Source of the DNA: Atopsyche davidsoni
Taxonomy: Eukaryota > Arthropoda > Insecta > Trichoptera > Hydrobiosidae
Length of the DNA stretch: 64,000 nt
Assembly: GCA_022113835.1 (NCBI GenBank)
Contig: JAILWY010000009.1
Span: 13,244,001-13,308,000, forward strand
Direction: 5' to 3'
Shown: piece after piece, positions 50,001-58,995 of the stretch
Position numbering within the stretch: position 1 is the first letter of the stretch
Layout: every line of letters begins with the position of its first letter
Notes under the pieces: model-generated
Seen by the model: only the letters and a program-made list of their open reading frames with translations
Told to the model about the DNA's origin: nothing
Database searches by the model: none
Made by a program: the position numbers and the translations under genes

Positions 50001-50579
50001 TATTTTAATTATTCTTGAATATAATGAGAATAATCGTTTCTCATTTGAACATTCATATTATGAATTAAATTAATCGCCTAATGATGTCTTTTAATTTTTA
50101 AACCCAAGTGTTCTTGCTAACTTAAGAATAAGTATAATTATAATATAATATTTTACAGTCACATGCATATCTTTTAGTACCTTATGATGCATTACTTTGA
50201 TATTGGTGCAAGATGTATAATACTGTTGCAAAGATTTGTAATAATTTTATAATATTCTATTCTTTAAAAAATGTAATGGTTATAGTTTCGAGTTTAATAG
50301 AGACAGGAAAAAATTATTAATCGATAAACTAATGCTAATAGTTCCTTATTTTTGACACAAAACCTCCAACACGTGAATAATTTTGATAAATGTACAACGT
50401 ATATACGCTCAGTATCTAACAGCTTGTGTCCTGGTGGTTGCAGGTATGAGGGTTGGAGAGGCTTTTACAAGGGCCTCGGTCCTAATTTGACCCGCGTGAT
50501 TCCCGCAACCATGATCACCTTCCTGACGTACGAGAAAGTATCACACGCACTTCTCCAAGACGCCACCACCAGGACATAA
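44070..50579 (+). CDS. SLC25A32: Mitochondrial folate/FAD carrier (SLC25A32), whole locus
   Basis: This is an inner-membrane carrier of the SLC25 family, imported into mitochondria and known to supply folate and FAD. Exons are 44070-44226, 44331-44484, 44911-45160, 45590-45703, and 46867 onward, then either read-through to 47133 or a splice from 47012 to 50444-50579. The three repeats each show the carrier signature: HPLDLIKIR, then [10 protein letters not shown] with the tryptophan typical of this subfamily, and [14 protein letters not shown]. The spliced form has 318 residues (human 315) and ends [20 protein letters not shown], close to the usual family end. The read-through form has 313 residues and a different last helix. 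Splice sites are GT-AG and phases agree throughout. No truncation is seen. Confidence 0.95.
46867..47133 (+). CDS. SLC25A32: SLC25A32 composite terminal exon (proximal C-terminus)
   Basis: The exon begins after ATCAG with [20 protein letters not shown] and carries the third carrier signature. At 47012|47013 the codon pair AG|GTATGA is both coding (Arg-Tyr-Glu) and a usable donor. If not spliced, reading continues [20 protein letters not shown] and [19 protein letters not shown] to TAA at 47131-47133. AATAAA follows at 47447-47452. This end lacks the Arg that normally precedes Val-x-Pro in helix 6 (LHV instead of xRV), unlike the distal end. Confidence 0.85.
   Translation, partial: ATGEYLCFAAVSKLIAAGATYPYQVVRARLQDHHHSYSGAWHCVSDTWRYEGVRGFYKGLCPYLLHVTPNICLVMLIWEKFTNNGPGD
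47134..50443 (+). other. SLC25A32: Alternative intron / 3' UTR between the two SLC25A32 ends
   Basis: This sequence is 3' UTR of the proximal form and intron (47013-50443) of the distal form. It is AT-rich, with AATAAA at 47447 and other candidates near 47660. No coding exon, RNA gene or recognised repeat was found. A dense poly-T/poly-A content around 48600-48650 is low-complexity sequence. Confidence 0.6.
50444..50579 (+). CDS. SLC25A32: SLC25A32 distal terminal exon (canonical-looking C-terminus)
   Basis: The acceptor GGTGGTTGCAG precedes a one-base split codon, then [20 protein letters not shown] and [19 protein letters not shown], ending TAA. It is homologous to the proximal tail (YEG-RGFYKGL-P in both) and is clearly closer to the usual SLC25A32 end, with the helix 6 Arg-Val-x-Pro and Thr-Tyr-Glu residues in place. 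AATAAA lies at 50864-50869. Confidence 0.88.
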
Positions 50580-53500
50580 ATGAACAATAACCTAATACTT
50601 GTTATCACGACAGTCCAATTTTACGGCATGGGAAAATCATACAACTCTGTCAATAGCCGATAGCTAGCAATCTTTCATAATAATTTCAGTCATTTAATGA
50701 CTTAATATTATCTAAGAAAAGACATTAAATTTATTGGTCTGCAGTTGTAAGTATGATGCCCATTCCGGAAAAAAGATGAAATATATTTAAGTAATTGTGT
50801 TATACTAATGAATGAATTAAGATTTCACTGGGCCCCTCACTTTCAATCAGTTTTACTTAGTTGAATAAATGAATACCTTCAAAATAAAAAATCTTATCTG
50901 CAAATTCATAAGGTGAATATTTTAAATATTGATATTTGATTTTTTACAACGAATTGGAGTTTTTATATAATCAATGTTCAAATAATTTTTTACTGTATCA
51001 AATCTTATTGAAGATAAAATATTGGCTATTTGAGTATAAACAAATTGCCACATGTGGGTAGTTAAAAATTGCACGAATTGCGGAAGAGATGTGCTGCCAT
51101 AATTCTTATTATTTTGTTCAATGCATATTGGCCAATACATCATTATTCTATAGTTGTAAACAATTTTATACATATATTTTTAATAAGAATGCAACAGCTG
51201 TAGCATTTGCTTCTTTAAACTTTCAGCCCTAATGTGATTTTTTTTTTTTTAATCATTCTTCGACAGATCAATAAAATTAGTAGTCTTACAGGACACCTAG
51301 CAAAAGGCTAGCTTACCAAAGATTTATATTCCATTTATTATAGTTGAGGGGGGTGTTGATTAGATTTGCAAATCTTAGTTGTTGCTGTAGAGCTTGTAAT
51401 TTTTACACTAGATATTAAAAAGCAAACCAGGAAAAAAATGTCATTCATTAATAAGTCTTTTACCTTTACTGCAATATGTATTGTGAAAATATTTTTCAAT
51501 CCAAAACTAATAATAATCTAAATACAGTTAGTCAAATATTCTTTATTTTTCCATGTTTGCATATCAAAGGTGTTTACCTAACTAATAAATATTATGAATG
51601 TCAAGTTCATCTTTATACATTTACTATTGAAATCTAAATAGGCTTAAGACTTTATAAATTATTACTAACATTTATAAATGGACAGATTTTATTATTGATA
51701 CGCATAATACATTTCTTAATTTCAAACTAATTTATAAAATGTAAATATATACAATTTATATTCAAGATCAGAGCAGACCGAAGAGTAAATTGATTCGAAC
51801 ATTCTCGCTTTATAAACATTGCGGAGCCCAATAAAAGGAAGTCAGCTTTTTGATTACCCTATCCAACTATATTATATATTGATAGCCCTAATGATGTGGC
51901 AATTCTTGTTAGCGTATCAATTAATCGGTTGCGTTAATTAAATAATTTGGTGGTTCCTTGAATAATTATATTAATTAGTCATAAATAATGTTTTGTCGCA
52001 ATTTGATATACAGGCATTGGAGACAAGGTGTGAACAATTTGGAAGTCATTTTTTTATTAACATGCTTAAATTAAGTTTTTTTGAAAAAAAATATTTTACT
52101 ACCAATTGATAAATTAGACCCTGAGAATAAAAATATATTAACACAGCTGTAGAGAGACCTCTAACGCCCTTCAGTCACGTAAGTCCATTTACCCCTTATC
52201 AATGTCATAGTAGCAAATTCTCTACAAGTATGTGAGAATAATATTATAACTGAAAGCTGATTCTTTTTAGTGGGTGTCCTCTTTTTCACTCTTATATTTT
52301 TTAATTGTATAGATGGTCTGTATTTCTTTGCGTTTTAGGAACAATCGAATCGATCAGCACAAAGTTTGTAGTTGTGACATGTGTGAGCCAGCGAGATGGT
52401 GGCCGTGTTGAAAGTTATTTGTAGATAAAAAAAATAATATTTCTTACATGCTATGGATGATTGTTGTTTTTCTCCAGCTGGACTCTGGAGTTTCAACATT
52501 TGCAATATAGTTAAACATAGGTAGTTCAATTTATTTCAGTAAGTCAGGTTCATTTGTAATGGTTTTTCCAGTAGGAATTTTATGTGAGTTTTCATATAGT
52601 AATATTTTATCAACTAGTATGAATCAGTTCCAAGTTACCGACTGTTTACTTTTTCAATGGTATCTTAGCGCACTCGGGAAGTGATAAGTTAAGTGTTGAT
52701 TCTTATTTGGTTGGCCGTGTGGCGCTATCCTGTTGGATCCCTGTATTGATAAATCCCAGTCTATTTTTTTTAAGAAAAAGGTGTGCAATAGCATTAGAAA
52801 TTCACTAAAAACACTTAACTGTCTTGTTATTTAAAAAGTAAACCAAAACGATGACTTGATAATTATTCATACTGTTTGTTAAAATAATGATATTCAATAT
52901 TAAGAAGAAAAAAAACAGCTCTGGAAAATTTAGTAACTTTTTCTGAAGGTCAGGTTGGTGAAAAAGGCCATGAATGTAAATTTGAAAATTAAATAAATTT
53001 GTGAGATTATCTCTATATTTATAATTCAACAGATTAGGTGTGCGGTTAAATATTTGCCTTTTTACACCAGCTTGACTTACTTATTATGATAATAGAAAGC
53101 ATGAACAATGTTTTGTTAAAGTTCCTAGTACTTATTTATTGGTGATGAAAATGTTACGTTTTTAATTACTTTAGAGTGAAATTAAAAATTTGATGTTGGT
53201 TTTGAATGCGATACTCTGTAAGTTTTGACAAACTATGAAAATTATATAAAAAAATAAACTTTCCAAATTAAAAAAAAACCTTTGTTTTATTTTTACTACT
53301 TATTAATTGTGTGTATAAATAATAATTTATTTTCAAATAAATTGTTTGGTTTATAATTATTTTATACTAAGTGACAGAATTAAAAAGTGTTTGAATTTTT
53401 AAAAATATAAAATAGAAATACAATTTACATAAAAAAAACCATTTTAATAAAAATTAATTAAATTATTCCGTCTGTCAAAAAATATCTAAACAATTAAGTA

Positions 53501-53950
53501 ATGCTTTTATATACATTAGCAACCATAAAATGCTGTTGTTTTGATATGCACTGAATTCTGGCCCGCAAATCCAGATTTATATTTGCTTTCCTACAAATTG
53601 TCAGGTCGCAGAGTATTGTTGCATGTGTTCAAATCGTACATCGGCGCCAGTCGTTCTCGTGCAGTGTACACAAGAGGTGGATCATACAATTGTGCGCGAT
53701 AAGTAATGTCGGTAATGATAAAAAATCAATAATCGCTGGATACGTGTGACGGCGTTTCATCATTTTTAGTGCCTAGTCATATCTATCATCTAGTTATATC
53801 TACAAAGCGTGTGCGTCATCGCTTGTATCGTTTCACGAACTGATTATAAACTTCATTATCCATTGATGAATTCGCAGCCGCAATAATTTTTCAACGGGTA
53901 TTCCAGTCATGCGTCCAAAGCAACACAACAGGATTCCGAAAGTATTTATG
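50580..53950. other. Intergenic AT-rich region
   Basis: After the SLC25A32 3' end (signal at 50864) I find no supported gene. Short open frames on both strands (for example 50922-51173 and 52805-53029 on -) are AT-driven and lack motifs. Low-complexity A/T tracts are common. GC content rises only after about 53900. Confidence 0.45.
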
Positions 53951-54015
53951 AGATCGCGAGTTGGCGTTGCGGCGCGTGTGTAGCCGCGAGCGTCTGTGTG
54001 TGTTGGAGAGTATTG

Positions 54016-54055
54016 TAGGTTAGGTTGGGTTGGGTTAGGTTAGGTTAGGTTGGGG
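54016..54055 (+). repeat. Interstitial TTAGG-type pentamer array
   Basis: There are eight consecutive pentamers: five TAGGT (a rotation of the insect telomere unit TTAGG), and three units with G for A (two TGGGT and a final TGGGG). The array sits in the likely 5' leader or promoter of the exon at 54074, 18 bases before its ATG. It may be a decayed internal telomere-type repeat or the common promoter-associated pentamer tract of insect genomes. Confidence 0.85.
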
Positions 54056-54073
54056 GCCTGGCGTTATCTGGTG

Positions 54074-54199
54074 ATGGGGGCCGCGGTGGTGCGCTCCACG
54101 GTGGCCTGTCGCCGGCGCCCGCACTCCGCGGGGGACTCGGGCTCCGCGCGCAGCACCGACACGGACAGCATCCCGGAAGTGCGACCCTCCGCAGACATG
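54074..54199 (+). CDS. Unidentified gene, alternative first coding exon 1
   Basis: This exon encodes 42 residues from MGAAVVRSTVACRRRPHSAG to a Ser/Asp-rich end RPSADM and stops at ATG|GTGAGT, a near-perfect donor in phase 0. It is strongly GC-rich against AT-rich flanks. I do not recognise the sequence. The same phase and strand are used by exons at 58565 and 62115, so all three probably splice to a common exon beyond position 64000. Confidence 0.55.
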
Positions 54200-55144
54200 G
54201 TGAGTCTTCATATCCTCTCCCCATGCAAACTCCTTGGTGACCGTTTCATTCGTATCATCGATTCGACTGTACTTTCGACTCAAGGCAGTTGCTCCCAGCC
54301 TTTTCATTGCCTCTGGTGTCCAACCGGACACCACAGTCAGTGCATTACCCGGCAAAATCGTGTCATTTAATTAATTTAATTGTCACTTTATTTTTCTATA
54401 TCGAAAGTTGATTTTTTGACAGAGTATTGAAAAAAGTACAAATTATATTTATCTATTTTTTATTATTTAATTAACGTCCATTTTCAGGGTAAAATGAAAT
54501 CTTGAAGATGTTGAAAAATTGGATAAAATGACTACTTTTCAAAACCAAAGTTTGTTAAAAAAATTTTTTTTTTAATTTTTAAATTAATGAGACGCACATG
54601 GTTTATATTTAATATTTTAATTTCAATTGAAAAAAACACTTTTAAATGTTTAGGATTCTTGGAAAATGTACCGGACGAATCTCCAAATTCCTACACTTCA
54701 ATCGGAAAAACACATATTTATCATATTAATAGTAAATTTATAAGAAATAAAAATATATTGTGTTCGGAAGAAGAGATGTATCAAACTTTTTGCATTTAAA
54801 TATTTTTGATTGGTGCAGTCGATTTTTCGCAAAACGGACTAGGCAATGATCAAAAATACTCGATTATGGGACCTAGACCCTTAACGTAAATTCCGCATCC
54901 ACGTAAGTTTCCTCCTTTTCCTTAGATTTTTTCCTCGGATTTATTGTTTACTGTGATAGTGAAAATATCGGTCGGGGATTCAGCGTTTTACTGCAGAATT
55001 AAATATCAGATCTAAACGCCACAGCTTTGTAAGGAAAGGTTTATACAATAATGCTATTGGGTAGTTATATTTATACCTTTCAGGACCCGGGAACTACACT
55101 TTTCATCCTAAGAAAACCGTGAACTCTGGCTCAGCATAAATATA

Positions 55145-55360
55145 GGGATGTCCCAAAACTAACGCAAGATTTGAATTAAATAGAAAACGCAGTTTTTAGT
55201 CTTTTGATTGTTATTTTTTAAATGAATCATAAAGTCAATACAATAGGGTAACCCTAAACCTAAACTGTCAGGTGTAAAATTGTTTTTTTTTTTAAGTGTT
55301 CCCAAAACTTTACTGCAAAAATGGCGACAAATTCAAATCATGCGTTAATTTTGGGACGCC
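55145..55360. mobile_element. Miniature inverted-repeat element (mariner-like ends)
   Basis: The left end 55145-55177 and right end 55330-55360 are inverted copies: over 31 bases, 27 match. Both ends carry a GTCCCAAAA core and a GATTTGAATT inner part. TA dinucleotides flank both outer ends, as expected for Tc1/mariner-type insertion. The interior of about 150 bases is non-coding. Another copy of the terminal core, TTTTGGGACATCA, lies just outside at about 55367-55379, suggesting nested or repeated insertion. The superfamily is inferred from the TA flanks only. Confidence 0.6.
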
Positions 55361-57992
55361 TTATAATTTTGGGACATCATTTATGGTCGGCAACCTCACG
55401 AAGAGGATGATTCAAGTTTTATACTGAAAATGTTTTCAGTTTATTTCGACGTATTAAAAATACAATTTATAAAACGTTAATTATTTTTTATCTTTAATTT
55501 GTCCATTTGGTTGTTTTCGTCGTCATTTTTTTTGTAGACACTTCCAGTAAGCGTTGGCCTGGTTTGAGTACCCACAATACGGTTATTGAATTAGTGCTGC
55601 AGTGTGGAAATAAATCTTCTTTTCAGTCCAGTGACACGGCAGCTCGTGGCTTTATACATTTCCCTGGTGCTCGTTTTGATTGTGCTTTATCAGATAATGT
55701 CGGGAAAATGACACCCACCTTATCTTATCCACACTTCGCCTTACGTTTTTTAACTCACCTGTGCGTCCGTGAAGAAAACTTAATACAAACTATAATACAC
55801 CCGAAAATGACGGCGTATCGGATAGTTTACGATTGTCGGTTGTATTATTGGTTGTCTGTTTGATAATCGTCGTTACGTGTTGTTTTTTTCGTATCTACGT
55901 GAATTGATTAAATATTTATAATAATTATTCAAAAATAAAAATGCGTTGCCGTTTAAAAAAAAAACAATATAAAAACTTTGTTTAGTAGTAAAGCTAAGGT
56001 TATCGGTAAGGTTATAATCTGGTAAATTCAGGTTATTTTCTGTTCAACTGACATTGAATACCTTAATCCAGGTCCGTTTTAGGCAAATAAAAAGATTAAT
56101 TTTATATTTTAACAAAATATTTCTCATGAAGTGCAAAAAAAAAAAAAGTTTATTTTCGCAAGGTTTTAGCGGTTTATGTCTTGTATAGGGTAGAGACATA
56201 ACCAAGTTGCCGTATCGTATTGCTGGATACTGGTTTGCAAAAAATGCCCTGTAGTGATATTAATATTATTTAGATATTTAGATATACCGCGGTGGTACTT
56301 CACTATGTGTAGAGCAAGATTATTTTTAACTAATTTAAAATGTGAATACGAAAAGACGATTGACTTATTTTTATTTATCGTTGAGTATTCATTTTCATTG
56401 GCAGAGTATGTTCTTAAGTTTATTTATTAATATATATTTTTTTCTAAAAGCAATAGAAACAAATAAAATATTTTTTTGCAGCATCTCATTTATGTAATCG
56501 GTGGAAGTTGACTGTAAATATTTAAAATAGAAGATTTTTTTGTAAATCGATTGTGAATCAAATATCTTTCCTACACTAATTTAATTTATTTTTAAAAAAT
56601 AAATTGATAAATGAATACATATTAATATTTTTCACCTGATTCGTGTCTGATATCGCGTGCATTTTGTTTAAATAAACAGATTTGATAATAGCATTGTTCA
56701 TAGCTTTAACCATTATCCCGCATCTGACCAACGCGTGTTCAAGTGTCACGCATCCTGTCTTTATTATAATTTAAAGATATATTTTGCATAAGTAGACTTG
56801 CATAAGTATTATAAATATGGACGCACTGACAGACGTGGATGTATACGGCGTGCATAAAAATCGCATAGAGATACGAATGGAATAAATTGATGAAATTATC
56901 CTGTGATCGTGCAATTATTGTTGCATAGTAATGGCGTGGATTTTAATGTTCGGTTATGCAAGAGGCGCGTGACGTCATCTCCTATTACAGCATTCTCTCG
57001 TAGAGATATTAATAAAAAAATATTTATCATCAAGATAACGCCAGTGATAAAATGAATACACACTTAAAACAAATGGATGCAGAAAAGCGGGGAAATGCTG
57101 TGTATTTTTTATTTAAATTTTTGTATATTTTTTTTTGTTTGCATTTTGAATTTAAATACTATTCTAGAATCAATTTGAATTTGAATTTGAATTATTTTTT
57201 TAATTAATTTAATTCTTCTGTATTTTTTATACTTTTCTAAAAGACTCGCTGCAATCTCTTGTAGAATTTGTTGGTTCTTGTCTGTTTCCTGCGGTTACTT
57301 TAAAATGCATAGAGTTGACCGACGAGGCATTATCCTGAGGCGCTTTCTTTGTATCACCCTCTCGTGCGGAAACCGTTATTTATTTTTTTTAGAAAGCATT
57401 TTATATAAAACATTTTATAAAAATTGCTTACGAAATAATCACGATAACTCGAGTTATTTGGAAAAATATAAAACACGAATTTGATTAATTCCAATTGACG
57501 CGTATTTTAAAATTTTTATTTAGTAAAGTATTTTTTATATTTTATTATTTAAAACCGAGTATTTTAAGACTAGTTTAAGGTTAACTAATTAAGTGTGTTG
57601 TGAAGAAATATAATTAAAAAGCAGGAGTTTATTGCACCTCTCGATTTGTTCAAGTGCTCGTTACGCGAGGTGTTAGCAATCGGAAAAAAAAATATGTACC
57701 CAAGCCAATATGAATGCCAAAACGGTCTCAAATGTACTTACTGAAACAAAGAATCCGTGTGTACTTTAATAATTATATAAACGCTTCTAATATTGTATTG
57801 TGGTTTACAGGTAAATCAATTCAATTCAGTTTATAATTTATGAGTTACTAATAATTCACCTGTTTTGCCTACACGATCTACAAGAATGACTAGAAGTTCA
57901 CTGACCGAATTGTTGTTGCGTGTTTTAATTTTTTTTGTAAGACAGACTGGTTTCATTTCTAATACTGCATATAATATATTTGTAATACATAA

Positions 57993-58150
57993 AAATGTTA
58001 CAACATTTCTTATGGCTAAGGTTACAATACGGTATGTGACTATCCCCTGATCCTGCGCGCAGGTTGTAGGGTTTACAGGGGGTGGCTTAGGTGATAGCGT
58101 ACACGTATTTCTTTATTTGAGTTATGTAGCGAAAATATGTGGAAAAACCC
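57993..58150 (+). repeat. Dispersed repeat, copy 1 of 3
   Basis: The core contains TACGGTATGTGACTATCCCC and TGATCCTGCGCGCAGGTTG, followed by GGTGGCTTAGGTGATAGCGT and ACACG. Related copies lie at 58365-58476 and 59063-59210. A ten-base palindrome CTGCGCGCAG sits in the centre. No coding potential was seen. Confidence 0.8.
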
Positions 58151-58364
58151 TTTTTTGCATAAGATGATGAATAAATTAAATAAATAACTTATAACTAGAT
58201 AAAAACAAAATGTAACAGGCAAAACAAGAGTGAATTTACTGAGCTTATAGAATGCAAACATCATATTATTATAAAGACACAGTAGCTGTATTAAGTATAT
58301 TTTACAACACATATTGTATTTTGGTGCTTGTGTATTAAAAAAATATACATTATTCATTTTTTAT

Positions 58365-58476
58365 TAGGAAAGTTTACAATAGTTCGTATGGCTAAGGTGA
58401 TGTAATATGGTGTGTGACTATCCCATGATCCTGCGCGCAAGTTGTGGGGCTTGCAATGTGTGACTTAGGTGGTATT
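58365..58476 (+). repeat. Dispersed repeat, copy 2 of 3
   Basis: This shares TATGGCTAAGGT, GTGTGACTATCCCATGATCC and TGCGCGCAAGTTG with copy 1, in the same orientation, but is shorter at its right end. It ends about 90 bases before the ATG of the exon at 58565, so it could overlap that exon's promoter. Confidence 0.75.
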
Positions 58477-58564
58477 GAAGAAGTACGCTTATAAAGCTGG
58501 CACAGCGCGTTTCACCAGAACAGAGTTACTCAGAAAAGGTCCGAGGGAGTATCGGGCCCGCGGA

Positions 58565-58681
58565 ATGGTCGAGGGGGATGAGCAGCCTCCCCGCAGTCGC
58601 TCGGAGCGCTCTCGCCGGAGGCAGCGCTCGTACGCGCAGTACCGCGGCTACAGCCTCCACCCCGGGGCGGCGGCCGACACG
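58565..58681 (+). CDS. Unidentified gene, alternative first coding exon 2
   Basis: This exon encodes 39 residues: an acidic start MVEGDEQPP, an Arg/Ser-rich centre (RSRSERSRRRQRS), a Tyr-rich part and an end PGAAADT. The donor is ACG|GTGAGC, phase 0. GC-rich sequence in an AT-rich setting and phase agreement with two other exons support coding. The product is not recognised. A C-rich CCACC repeat follows the donor at once. Confidence 0.5.
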
Positions 58682-58686
58682 GTGAG

Positions 58687-58730
58687 CACTCCACCCCACC
58701 CCACCCCACCCCACCCCACTCCACTCCACT
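58687..58730 (+). repeat. CCACC pentamer repeat after a splice donor
   Basis: Repeated CACCC/CACTC pentamers begin five bases after the donor of exon 58565-58681. On the - strand this gives GGGG runs with G-quadruplex potential. A comparable C-rich period-10 repeat follows the donor at 7141. Confidence 0.85.
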
Positions 58731-58759
58731 TCACAATCTACACCCCACACCCGCAGAAT

Positions 58760-58995
58760 TTAACACGCTGACTGCCGTGTCAGCCACCGGTGGCCGACAA
58801 GGAGGTATTCCAATTGGGCCCCGTCGGCCACCGGTGGCCGACACGACATACCTGTAAATACAAATAAATCACCTCAAAAGTATCTCAAAACAAATTAAAT
58901 AATTGTATTTCGGCCCATATATTAAATTAAACCTAAAAACGTGAAAACAATTTTTGGACATTTTACAAAAATCCGCTTGGCGGTCAACGTGTTAT
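58760..58995. mobile_element. piggyBac-like miniature element with TTAA flank
   Basis: TTAA (58760-58763) is followed by CACGCTGACTGCC. The opposite end, read on the - strand, gives CACGTTGACCGCC, and its outer flank is TTAT (58992-58995), one base from TTAA. The body is 228 bases, non-coding. The TTAA target and CAC-type ends are those of the piggyBac superfamily. Inside are two copies of GTCGGCCACCGGTGGCCGAC: a perfect 20-base palindrome at 58823-58842 and a one-mismatch copy at 58779-58798. With no transposase frame it is a non-autonomous element. Confidence 0.7.

Larger units (their letters stand above)
54200..58564 (+). other. Intron / upstream region with small inverted-repeat element
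   Basis: No gene is supported. It contains a terminal-inverted-repeat element at 55145-55360, a TGACGTCA palindrome at 56970-56977 and, near its right end, two copies of a dispersed repeat. The open frames at 54587-54799 and 55507-55863 have no recognised family. Confidence 0.45.
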
